Below, piece by piece: positions 6,866 to 12,295 of a DNA stretch of 12,295 bases. A model generated the notes under the pieces. The model did not search any database, was not told where the DNA came from, and saw only the letters and a list, made by a program, of their open reading frames with translations. The stretch comes from Ileibacterium sp. (GTDB lineage: Bacteria; Bacillota_I; Bacilli_A; Erysipelotrichales; Erysipelotrichaceae), in the NCBI GenBank assembly GCA_021443945.1, contig JABUSF010000007.1:17511-29805 (forward strand), written 5' to 3'. Made by a program: the position numbers and the translations under genes. The first letter of the stretch is position 1. Each line of letters opens with the position of its first letter.

Positions 6866-6900
6866 AAAAAAAGCCGGTGTTAGGAAGAGCAGCCGGCTTT
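6866..6900 (-). terminator. Intrinsic terminator of degV
   Basis: On the minus strand AAGCCGG (6899-6893) pairs with CCGGCTT (6877-6871) around a 15-base loop and is followed by a T-run. It lies 38 bp after the degV stop codon. Confidence 0.82.
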
Positions 6901-6936
6901 CGAGGAAGGACAAGGAACTTCGCTTGATTTCAATGT

Positions 6937-7788
6937 TTAGTCATTCAGATTAATGCACTGAATGGAGACACATCCTGGGCCCCCATGGGAAATAAACATG
7001 GGGCACAGAAGATTGACGATGACTTTGGCATTTGGATAATGCTTTTCAAAATAGGCAGCCGCCTTTTGAGCCATTTTTGGATTGCCGCCGTGGGATACAT
7101 AGATGGTGTAATTTTCATCCATTCCCTTGCTGGAAAAGAAAGCATCTACTTTCTCGAAGATTTTTCCAAATGTTCTGGCCGCACCCAGAGTCGTTAAAGT
7201 GCAGCCGCTGTCCTCTTTTTTAACAGTCGGAATCAGTTTCATGAATTCCGCAACTTTTCCTTTTAAATTGCTGACGCGTCCGCTGCGCAGCAGATAATTG
7301 ATATCCACACAGGCGACAGTCGATTTGTCTGTCTCACTCATTTTGGTGAGTTTTTCTACAATTTCCTTTTCATTCATTCCCTGATCCCGGTAAGAAACAG
7401 CTTTTAAAACAAGTCCCTGCTGCGGGCCGCATAAGGTTTTGGAATTGTAGACCGTGACCCGGGAGGGGTCATCGCAGCTGTCTTTGGCCAGCATCGCAGA
7501 CTGGTACGTGCCGGACAGACCGTCCGCTATGGTAATATCCAGAATTCGGTTTTCCGGATCCTCCAGAATTTTGTTGTAAAGATCCAGTTTTTCACCAATG
7601 TTTGGCTGAGAAGTGGATACGGTTGCATGTGCATTGCATTTTTCTATAAATTCAGCGGGGCTGATATCTTCGTAGTCTTTGTAAGTCTGCTGATCGACAA
7701 CAACGTGCAGAGGTACGCTGTGAAACCCTGCTTCTTCGGCCTGAGCCTGATTCAATAACGTAGATGAATCTGAAACGATATGAAGCAT
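6937..7788 (-). CDS. degV: DegV family fatty-acid-binding protein (FakB-like)
   Basis: Cytoplasmic protein of 283 residues, the normal DegV length. Family members (FakB) hold a fatty acid while the kinase FakA phosphorylates it for phospholipid synthesis. Family signatures are present: DSS near the N-terminus (residues 7-9), TSQP (59-62), GLSGTY with Ser92 near the carboxylate site, RSGR (168-171) and a C-terminal SHGGPG (267-272). Start ATG at 7788 is preceded by AAAAGGAGA at ideal distance. It is a single gene with a strong promoter and terminator, divergent from a DUF1836 gene. A palindrome covers its -10 box, so it is probably repressed by a dimeric regulator. Ligand specificity (saturated or unsaturated chain) cannot be read. 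No fakA is in the window. Confidence 0.93.
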   Translation of the reverse strand: MLHIVSDSSTLLNQAQAEEAGFHSVPLHVVVDQQTYKDYEDISPAEFIEKCNAHATVSTSQPNIGEKLDLYNKILEDPENRILDITIADGLSGTYQSAMLAKDSCDDPSRVTVYNSKTLCGPQQGLVLKAVSYRDQGMNEKEIVEKLTKMSETDKSTVACVDINYLLRSGRVSNLKGKVAEFMKLIPTVKKEDSGCTLTTLGAARTFGKIFEKVDAFFSSKGMDENYTIYVSHGGNPKMAQKAAAYFEKHYPNAKVIVNLLCPMFISHGGPGCVSIQCINLND

Positions 7789-7805
7789 AAGTGTTCTCCT
7801 TTTCG

Positions 7806-7822
7806 TTTACTAGAATAGTAAA
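7806..7822. promoter_or_regulatory. Operator-like palindrome over the degV -10 box
   Basis: TTTACTA-GAA-TAGTAAA: perfect 7-bp arms with a 3-bp centre. The degV -10 hexamer (7812-7817) lies inside it, so a bound protein would block the promoter. The likely binder is the adjacent DUF1836 product; that is inference. Confidence 0.6.
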
Positions 7823-7840
7823 TCTAATTCTTAAAGTCAA
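7812..7840 (-). promoter_or_regulatory. degV promoter
   Basis: Minus strand: TTGACT (7840-7835), 17-bp spacer, TATTCT (7817-7812). The -35 matches five of six consensus bases and the -10 four of six. It is followed by a short leader with AAAAGGAGA. Confidence 0.7.
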
Positions 7841-7843
7841 TAC

Positions 7844-7864
7844 ATCTAGTATCGAAAACTAGAT
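7844..7864. promoter_or_regulatory. Second operator-like palindrome, between the two divergent -35 boxes
   Basis: ATCTAGT-N7-ACTAGAT: perfect 7-bp arms (7844-7850 and 7858-7864). It starts 4 bp upstream of the degV -35 box and its last base touches the -35 box of the DUF1836 promoter. It could serve both promoters. Its core shares ACTA/TAGT with the palindrome at 7806-7822 but in inverted arrangement, so one protein need not bind both. Confidence 0.55.
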
Positions 7865-7892
7865 TGAATGGTTTTCATAAACATGATAAAAT
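7864..7892 (+). promoter_or_regulatory. Promoter of the DUF1836 gene
   Basis: TTGAAT (7864-7869), 17-bp spacer, TAAAAT (7887-7892), with an extended -10 TG at 7884-7885. The predicted transcription start, about 7 bases after the -10 box, falls at about 7899, the first base of the start codon. Confidence 0.65.
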
Positions 7893-7898
7893 TTTGGC

Positions 7899-8456
7899 AT
7901 GAACTATGATTTAAAAGCGGGCTCCAGTCCTTTTAAAGATTTTCATGCCCCCAGATGGGAAGAACTTCCCTCCCTGGATTTGTACATGGATCAGCTGCTT
8001 TCTTATTTAAATGAACAGCTGGCCGTTTTTTCTGAAAAGGACAAACCTCTGCTGACCAGTTCCATGGTCAACAATTATGTAAAAAATTCCATTGTGAAGC
8101 CTCCTGTCAAAAAGCACTATAAAAGCTATCACCTTGCCTATCTGATCGTAGTTGTGCTCATGAAACAGTGTTTCTCTGTCGCCCAGGTCGCTGAAATGAT
8201 TCAGATCTATTCCGACATCGAAGAAAAAGACCGGCTGGCCAGGGACTACGATAAATTTGTCACTGTTTTTGAAGACTGCCTCCAGGATGTGTTCGAAACA
8301 GGTCTCTGTACAAAAACCTATTTTGAAAATCCGACACCGGAACAGGATTTGATGGTGGATGTGATCCGAACCTTAGCCTACAAATTATCCACGGAGTATA
8401 AACTGGCTCTCATTCAGGAAAGCAAAACAGAGCGGACAGATTCGGATGAACAGTAA
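7899..8456 (+). CDS. DUF1836 family putative transcriptional regulator
   Basis: A 185-residue cytoplasmic, helix-rich protein. It carries the features I associate with DUF1836: ELPSLDLYMDQLLSYL (about 22-37), LTSSMVNNYVKN (52-63) followed by a short PPVKKHY link, and the helix HLAYLIVVVLMKQ (78-90). This arrangement resembles a MerR-like helix-turn-helix. B. subtilis YkrK, a repressor of htpX, is to my recollection in this family. The C-terminal half (about 95-170) is helical and may be the sensing or dimerising part. There is no ribosome binding site before ATG 7899, and the promoter predicts a leaderless mRNA. It is divergent from degV and probably controls degV and itself; this is inferred from position and the palindromes. 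The C-terminus is acidic. Confidence 0.85.
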   Translation: MNYDLKAGSSPFKDFHAPRWEELPSLDLYMDQLLSYLNEQLAVFSEKDKPLLTSSMVNNYVKNSIVKPPVKKHYKSYHLAYLIVVVLMKQCFSVAQVAEMIQIYSDIEEKDRLARDYDKFVTVFEDCLQDVFETGLCTKTYFENPTPEQDLMVDVIRTLAYKLSTEYKLALIQESKTERTDSDEQ

Positions 8457-8510
8457 ACAGCGTTTCCATTCTTCTCTTTTTAAGAAGAAAATGAAAACGC
8501 TGTTTTTTCT
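8456..8510 (+). terminator. Intrinsic terminator of the DUF1836 gene
   Basis: Long stem of about 20 bp with one mismatch and a 2-base bulge (arms 8456-8475 and 8483-8504), 7-base loop, then six Ts. The left arm begins at the stop codon. The right arm contains TGAAAACGCTGTTT (8492-8505), which resembles a CcpA cre site. Confidence 0.9.
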
Positions 8511-8521
8511 TTAAAAACTCG

Positions 8522-8550
8522 TTCGGATTAAGAGTCTCCTTTGATAAACT
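8522..8550 (+). promoter_or_regulatory. Possible promoter of the 6-phospho-beta-glucosidase gene
   Basis: TTCGGA (8522-8527), 17-bp spacer, TAAACT (8545-8550) with an extended -10 TG at 8542-8543. The -35 is poor, which would fit an activator-dependent promoter. The -35 is part of CGGATTAAG, a 9-mer that also occurs at 5019-5027 in the PTS control region. Confidence 0.4.
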
Positions 8551-8568
8551 GAAATCAATTAGAGACAT

Positions 8569-8582
8569 ACAGGCTTGCCTGT
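8569..8582 (+). promoter_or_regulatory. Hairpin next to the bglA ribosome binding site
   Basis: ACAGG-CTTG-CCTGT forms a 5-bp stem with a CUUG tetraloop, a known stable loop type. As DNA it is the palindrome ACAGGC-TT-GCCTGT. It ends one base before the AGAAGGAG site at 8584-8591. It may be an operator or a leader hairpin. Confidence 0.4.
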
Positions 8583-8599
8583 TAGAAGGAGAATTGATT

Positions 8600-10033
8600 A
8601 TGGCTCTTGATAAGGATTTTTTGTGGGGCGGTGCCCTGGCTGCCCATCAGTTTGAAGGAGGGGTACTGGATACTTCCAAAGGCTATTCCGTGGCAGATGT
8701 AATGACGGCTGGTGCCCATGGCGTTCCCAGAGAAATCACAGATACCATCGATCCTGAAAAATATTACCCCAACCATGTCGGAATCGATTTCTATCACCGT
8801 TACAAAGAAGATGTAGCCCTGATGGCTGAAATGGGCTTCAAATGCTTCCGCACTTCCATTGCCTGGTCCCGTATTTTCCCCAACGGCGATGAGAGTGAAC
8901 CCAACGAAGAAGGACTTCAGTTCTATGACGACCTGTTTGATGAACTGCTGGCCAACGGCATTGAACCGGTCATTACCCTTTCCCATTTTGAAATGCCCTA
9001 TCATCTGGCAAAAGAATATGGCGGATTTATGAACCGCAAGACCATTGACTTCTTCCTGAATTTTGCCAAAGCATGCTTCGAACGCTATAAAGACAAAGTT
9101 AAATACTGGATGACATTCAATGAAATCAACAACCAGATGAATTTCAAAAACGACATTTTCGGCTGGACCAACTCCGGTGCTCACTTCGGCAATTATGAAA
9201 ATCCCGAAGAAGCCATGTATCAGTGCGGCCATTATGAACTGGTGGCTTCTGCCAAAGCCGTGGCTCTTGGAAAATCCATCAATCCTGATTTTGTCATCGG
9301 AAACATGATCGCCATGGTTCCTATTTATCCGTTCAGCTGCCGGCCTGCAGACCAGGTTCTTGCTCAGCAGCAAATGCATGACCGCTGGTTCTTCTGCGAC
9401 GTACAGTGCCGCGGCCACTATCCGCGCTATGCTTTAAAGAACTTCGAACGCAAAGGCTTTGATCTGGATATTACAGAAGAAGATATCGAAGCTCTCAAAA
9501 ACGGTACCGTAGATTACATCGGCTTCTCTTACTACATGACCAATACCGTGGATTCCACTGCTTATCGGGATATTTCCAAGATTTTAGATGGTTCCAGCGA
9601 GCACTCTGTAGCCAACCCTCATATCAAAGTCTCCGATTGGGGCTGGGCCATTGATCCGGAAGGTCTGCGCTATGCTTTGAACGCCTTCTATGAAAGATAT
9701 GAAAAACCGCTGTTTATCGTAGAAAACGGCTTTGGTGCCATCGATGTGAAAGAAGAAGACGGATCCTGCCATGACCCATACCGCATCGACTATCTGAAAG
9801 CCCACATTCAGGAAATGAAGAAGGCTGTAGAAGAAGACGGTGTGGAACTGATGGGCTACACTCCATGGGGCTGCATTGACTGCGTATCCTTCACCACAGG
9901 TGAAATGAAAAAACGATACGGCTTCGTTTATGTTGACCGCAACAACGACGGCAGCGGATCTCTCGAACGCTCCAAAAAAGACAGCTTCGACTGGTACAAA
10001 AACGTCATCGCATCCAACGGCGAAGAACTCTAA
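8600..10033 (+). CDS. bglA: GH1 6-phospho-beta-glucosidase
   Basis: Cytoplasmic glycoside hydrolase family 1 enzyme of 477 residues. It splits PTS-phosphorylated beta-glucosides such as cellobiose-6-phosphate into glucose-6-phosphate and glucose or aglycone. The TIM-barrel signatures are complete: N-terminal FLWGGALAAHQFEG (7-20), acid/base Glu175 in TFNEIN, nucleophile Glu375 in FIVENG. The phosphate-binding set Ser430, Lys438, Tyr440 in CVSFTTGEMKKRYGF marks it as a 6-phospho enzyme rather than a plain beta-glucosidase. ATG 8600 was chosen because AGAAGGAG lies 8 bases upstream; the in-frame TTG at 8594 is only 2 bases from that site. The gene is single, between strong terminators, and probably works on sugars imported by the PTS encoded at 1-4599. 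Trp423 and the overall motif favour gluco- over galacto-substrates; that is inference. Confidence 0.96.
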   Translation: MALDKDFLWGGALAAHQFEGGVLDTSKGYSVADVMTAGAHGVPREITDTIDPEKYYPNHVGIDFYHRYKEDVALMAEMGFKCFRTSIAWSRIFPNGDESEPNEEGLQFYDDLFDELLANGIEPVITLSHFEMPYHLAKEYGGFMNRKTIDFFLNFAKACFERYKDKVKYWMTFNEINNQMNFKNDIFGWTNSGAHFGNYENPEEAMYQCGHYELVASAKAVALGKSINPDFVIGNMIAMVPIYPFSCRPADQVLAQQQMHDRWFFCDVQCRGHYPRYALKNFERKGFDLDITEEDIEALKNGTVDYIGFSYYMTNTVDSTAYRDISKILDGSSEHSVANPHIKVSDWGWAIDPEGLRYALNAFYERYEKPLFIVENGFGAIDVKEEDGSCHDPYRIDYLKAHIQEMKKAVEEDGVELMGYTPWGCIDCVSFTTGEMKKRYGFVYVDRNNDGSGSLERSKKDSFDWYKNVIASNGEEL

Positions 10034-10041
10034 TCCAATCC

Positions 10042-10072
10042 ATCAGACCGGTATTCACCGGTCTGATTTTTA
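10042..10072 (+). terminator. Intrinsic terminator of bglA
   Basis: Perfect 11-bp stem ATCAGACCGGT/ACCGGTCTGAT with a 4-base loop, followed by a T-run, 8 bp after the stop codon. Confidence 0.93.
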
Positions 10073-10086
10073 TTTGGTCTCCATTG

Positions 10087-10115
10087 AAAAAGCTGCAGAA
10101 GGATCCTGCAGCTTT
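10087..10115 (-). terminator. Intrinsic terminator of the SDR gene
   Basis: On the minus strand AAAGCTGCAG (10115-10106) pairs with CTGCAGCTTT (10098-10089) around a 7-base loop and runs into five Ts. It faces the bglA terminator, so the two convergent genes each have their own. Confidence 0.9.
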
Positions 10116-10140
10116 CCAATTCAAATTCAGTTTTTACAGA

Positions 10141-10905
10141 TTACAGTGAGCTTCCATAATCGCTGACTAAAATCTGGCCGGTTAAAGCCTGAGATTCATC
10201 ACTGGCCAAAAACAGAATGATATTGGCCACATCTTCCGGCGAGCAGTGATCAGCATCCAAATCCATGTGGGAACTGACCGCTTCCAGCATATGCTTGTCC
10301 ATTTTTTCGGGGTCACCAATCATGGCTGTGGGACTTTCAATATTGCCCGGACAGACCGCGTTGGCACGGATACCGGATTTGGCATAGCGAACCGCAATAT
10401 GCTTTGTCAGTCCAATCACTCCTGCTTTGCTGGAGGTATAGACAGCCGGACCGCAGCCGTTCTGGCCGGCTACACTGGCTACATTGACAATGGAACCGCA
10501 GCGGCTGTCTTCCATTTCCCGGACAGCAGCTCTGCACATGAACAAAGTTCCTTTCAGATTGGTGTTTAAGATTTGTTCAATGTCTTCGTCTTCTGCCTGG
10601 CCGATGGGTTTTAATCCTTCTTCCATAATGCCGGCATTGTTGACCAGAATATCAATCTGACCGTATTCTTTCATCGTTTCTTCAATCAGATGCACTGCAT
10701 CTTCAGGTTTGGAGATGTCACAGGCTACTGCCAGGACTTCCCCGCCATTCTCTTCAATTTCTCTGGCTACTTCGTCCAGTTTGTCTTTTCTTCGGGCGGA
10801 AACAACAACTTTGGCCCCTTCATCCGCAAACAGTTTTGCGGTGGCTGCACCAACACCGGAATTTCCGCCGGTAATTATGGCAACCTTGTCATTTAAACGA
10901 TTCAT
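10141..10905 (-). CDS. Short-chain dehydrogenase/reductase (classical SDR)
   Basis: Cytoplasmic NAD(P)-dependent oxidoreductase of 254 residues, the standard length of classical SDRs. It has the Rossmann motif TGGNSGVG (12-19), the NNAG motif (89-92), and the catalytic set Asn116 (in NTNLKG), Ser144, Tyr156 and Lys160 in YTSSK. The C-terminal LTGQILVSDYG is also typical. Arg38-Arg39 after the second strand suggest NADP(H) over NAD(H); this is inference. The substrate is unknown; the fold resembles 3-oxoacyl-ACP reductase and sugar or alcohol dehydrogenases equally. ATG 10905 follows AAAGGAAG at correct spacing. The longer frame to 10956 runs through the promoter and is rejected. A single gene with its own promoter and terminator; a palindrome inside the promoter suggests a dedicated repressor. 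Confidence 0.93.
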   Translation of the reverse strand: MNRLNDKVAIITGGNSGVGAATAKLFADEGAKVVVSARRKDKLDEVAREIEENGGEVLAVACDISKPEDAVHLIEETMKEYGQIDILVNNAGIMEEGLKPIGQAEDEDIEQILNTNLKGTLFMCRAAVREMEDSRCGSIVNVASVAGQNGCGPAVYTSSKAGVIGLTKHIAVRYAKSGIRANAVCPGNIESPTAMIGDPEKMDKHMLEAVSSHMDLDADHCSPEDVANIILFLASDESQALTGQILVSDYGSSL

Positions 10906-10927
10906 AGACTTCCTTTCAATTTGTTTC

Positions 10928-10956
10928 ATTGTATCCACATCATAGTGGATAATCAA
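10928..10956 (-). promoter_or_regulatory. Promoter of the SDR gene
   Basis: Minus strand: TTGATT (10956-10951), 17-bp spacer, TACAAT (10933-10928). Good boxes at ideal spacing, about 20 bp upstream of the start codon. Confidence 0.75.
10932..10951. promoter_or_regulatory. Operator-like palindrome TATCCAC-N6-GTGGATA inside the SDR promoter
   Basis: Perfect 7-bp arms (10932-10938 and 10945-10951) with a 6-bp centre. It fills the spacer between the -35 and -10 boxes, the classic place for a repressor site. No regulator gene is adjacent, so its protein is encoded elsewhere or unknown. Confidence 0.6.
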
Positions 10957-11010
10957 ATTTCAATGAAAAGATGACTCTTCCGGGAATTCAGTTTTATGAA
11001 TTTCAAGGAA

Positions 11011-11634
11011 TTAATCGACATCTATGTATTCGTCTGCTGTCTGTTTGATCAGCTTTTGGTGATCTTCTTCTTCCTTGCTGAACACCCCTACGGTATAAAA
11101 GCCTGCTTTTTTGGCTGTCTGTACAGCTGCCAGGGAATCTTCATACACCGCAATGTCTTTTGGGTCTGCCTGAAAGCGTCTGGCAGCTTCCAGATAGATT
11201 TTCGGCTCTCTTTTCTGCGTTTCAAGGGTCTCACAGGAAAGAACAAACTCAAAATAATCGGATAGATTCAGGTGATTCAGGCAGGTCAGAATCAAGTCTT
11301 CACTGCTGGCAGAAGCCACACACATCCGGACTCCTTTCCTTTTCAGATCTTCCAGAAGAGCGGGAATGCCCGGCTTTACGGGAATGTCCGTTCCATAATG
11401 GACTTTCATCATGTCCGTCATTTCACTGCCCGCTTTGGAAGGATCAAATCCAAACCGTTCTGCATACAGAAAAATGGCTTCACTCAGCGTCAGCGCATCG
11501 GTTTCCTGGCGTATGGCTTCATAGCTGTCCATTACCCCATGTTTTGTTAAATATTCATATCCCAGCTGATTCCACACAGGCATGGAATCCACCAGGGTTC
11601 CATCCATGTCAAAGATGACGTATTTTTGATCCAT
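11011..11634 (-). CDS. HAD superfamily hydrolase, beta-phosphoglucomutase-like
   Basis: Cytoplasmic phosphatase or phosphomutase of 207 residues with a helical C1 cap. The four HAD motifs are visible: FDMDGTL with nucleophile Asp9 and acid/base Asp11, the motif II serine in VASASSED (about Ser108), Lys145 in KREPKIY, and Glu165-Asp166 in VYEDS. The cap lies at about 15-85. Such proteins act as sugar-phosphate phosphatases or as beta-phosphoglucomutases, and sequence alone does not separate the two. Start ATG at 11634 follows GGGAGGAG at ideal distance. No clear terminator was seen before the SDR promoter 54 bp downstream, so read-through into the SDR gene is possible. No promoter could be chosen upstream. 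Confidence 0.92.
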   Translation of the reverse strand: MDQKYVIFDMDGTLVDSMPVWNQLGYEYLTKHGVMDSYEAIRQETDALTLSEAIFLYAERFGFDPSKAGSEMTDMMKVHYGTDIPVKPGIPALLEDLKRKGVRMCVASASSEDLILTCLNHLNLSDYFEFVLSCETLETQKREPKIYLEAARRFQADPKDIAVYEDSLAAVQTAKKAGFYTVGVFSKEEEDHQKLIKQTADEYIDVD

Positions 11635-11710
11635 TGAATCTCCTCCCTTTCATTGATGGATATCATGATTTGTTTCTTTTGATCTTTGCGGTTTTCATGT
11701 TCAATCCGCC

Positions 11711-11736
11711 AAAAAAAGAACGGCTGAACCGTTCTT
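11711..11736 (-). terminator. Intrinsic terminator overlapping the gatD stop codon
   Basis: On the minus strand AAGAACGG (11736-11729) pairs with CCGTTCTT (11723-11716) around a 5-base loop and is followed by Ts to 11711. The first two bases of the stem belong to the TAA stop codon. Confidence 0.88.
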
Positions 11737-12295
11737 ACATTTCTGATTTATACCGGTCGTAAAGAACCTGCCTTGCTTCTTTGGCATACGGAGTGGAAAT
11801 GCTCTTAAGATCAGAAGCTTTCAGATCCGGATGGCGCTTCTGCAAAGCCTTCAAAATAATGAAATCAGCCAGTTCCGGATTTTTAGGAAGCAGAGGTCCA
11901 TGAAGATAGGTTCCCAGAACCTGTCCATTGTAGAATCCTTCATAGCCTGCATCAAAACAGTTTCCAAAACCGTGCAGAACTTTGCCTAAGGGCTGTTTTA
12001 CGTTTCGGGTCTGGCCGCCGTGGTTTTCAAACCCCACCAGCCGCAGATTCATTCCATCCAGATCGGCATCGATGATGATGTTTCCAATGCAGCGCTTGCC
12101 CTGTTCACCAGTTTCCGTGTAATAGTCAAAAAACTGAAGGCCATCCATTTTTGTATTGTCGGCTGCCACATAATACTGGCCGAAAAGCTGATATCCTCCG
12201 CAGATCAGCAGGAAGAAGGTCTTTTCATCCAGTGCCTTTTGAATGTTGTCTTTGCGGCTTCTTAAATCCGGAATCATGGATTCCTGTTCCTTATC
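11735..12295 (-). CDS. gatD: Lipid II isoglutaminyl synthase, glutaminase subunit GatD (N-terminus beyond the window)
   Basis: Class I glutamine amidotransferase of the CobB/CobQ-like type. With MurT it amidates the glutamate of the lipid II stem peptide to isoglutamine during peptidoglycan synthesis. The frame is open to the right edge, giving 186 residues of an expected 240-ish. The fragment has the nucleophile Cys32 in LLICGGYQ and catalytic His132 in GTYLHGPLLPKNP. Further family marks are KRCIGNI and GFENHGG (typical of GatD rather than CobQ), and DKEQ at the very edge, which normally follows GGGQ. MurT would be expected directly upstream, outside the window. The spacing Cys-His of 100 residues is close to that of staphylococcal GatD, as I recall it. 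Confidence 0.93.
   Translation of the reverse strand, partial: DKEQESMIPDLRSRKDNIQKALDEKTFFLLICGGYQLFGQYYVAADNTKMDGLQFFDYYTETGEQGKRCIGNIIIDADLDGMNLRLVGFENHGGQTRNVKQPLGKVLHGFGNCFDAGYEGFYNGQVLGTYLHGPLLPKNPELADFIILKALQKRHPDLKASDLKSISTPYAKEARQVLYDRYKSEM

Noticed and set aside
6553..6953. Open frames on both strands around the lipoprotein start (minus 6867-6553, plus 6750-6953)
   Set aside because: The minus frame overlaps the lipoprotein signal peptide in another phase. The plus frame runs through the degV terminator. Neither has a ribosome binding site.
8582..9418. 278-codon open frame on the minus strand across the bglA gene
   Set aside because: It lies entirely antisense to a GH1 gene with intact active-site motifs. 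It has no ribosome binding site or recognisable domain; long antisense frames are common opposite such genes.
10906..10956. Longer N-terminus for the SDR protein, starting at 10956
   Set aside because: The extension would be encoded by the -35/-10 promoter and the operator palindrome. The start at 10905 has a good ribosome binding site and the usual SDR N-terminus.
1..12295. Search for CRISPR arrays, tRNA, rRNA, transposases, phage or toxin-antitoxin genes
   Set aside because: No regularly spaced repeats, cloverleaf, rRNA-like stretch or mobile-element domain was seen on either strand by eye.

Overview
The window looks like chromosome of a low-to-moderate GC Bacillota (Firmicutes). The signs are a LicR-type PTS regulator, a DegV fatty-acid-binding protein beside a DUF1836 regulator, a GatD-type lipid II amidotransferase, strong AGGAG-like ribosome binding sites and T-rich intrinsic terminators. 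A gut-type Erysipelotrichales or related lineage would fit, but I cannot place it further from sequence alone. No rRNA, tRNA, CRISPR array, insertion sequence or phage gene was seen.

Left third, all minus strand (transcribed right to left): a lactose/cellobiose-family PTS operon in the order EIIB (4599-4285), licR-type regulator (4270-2282), EIIA (2265-1927), an unrecognised four-helix membrane protein (1893-1369) and EIIC (1310 to beyond the left edge). Gaps are 14 to 58 bp. A 7-bp hairpin lies just before the EIIC ribosome binding site. Upstream of EIIB is about 1.1 kb without a convincing gene (4600-5699). Its EIIB-proximal half (4639-5062) is dense in palindromes and repeated motifs and is presumably the control region of the operon.

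Middle: a lipoprotein of unknown function (6644-5700, minus) with its own terminator, then degV/fakB (7788-6937, minus) divergent from a DUF1836 putative regulator (7899-8456, plus). Their 110-bp shared promoter region holds two perfect palindromes. One covers the degV -10 box and the other sits between the two -35 boxes. The DUF1836 promoter appears to fire directly at the start codon.

Right third: a plus-strand GH1 6-phospho-beta-glucosidase (8600-10033), which can hydrolyse the phosphorylated beta-glucosides that the PTS operon would import, although it lies 4 kb from that operon. Then come three minus-strand genes: an SDR oxidoreductase with a clear promoter and embedded palindrome (10905-10141), a HAD phosphatase/phosphoglucomutase-like protein (11634-11011), and the C-terminal part of GatD (beyond the right edge to 11735), which amidates lipid II together with MurT.

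The gene content is mostly ordinary metabolism. The parts most worth a second look are regulatory: the degV/DUF1836 divergent switch, the repeat-rich PTS leader, the SDR operator, and the uncharacterised membrane protein inside the PTS operon. I found no convincing evidence of a wholly new system.
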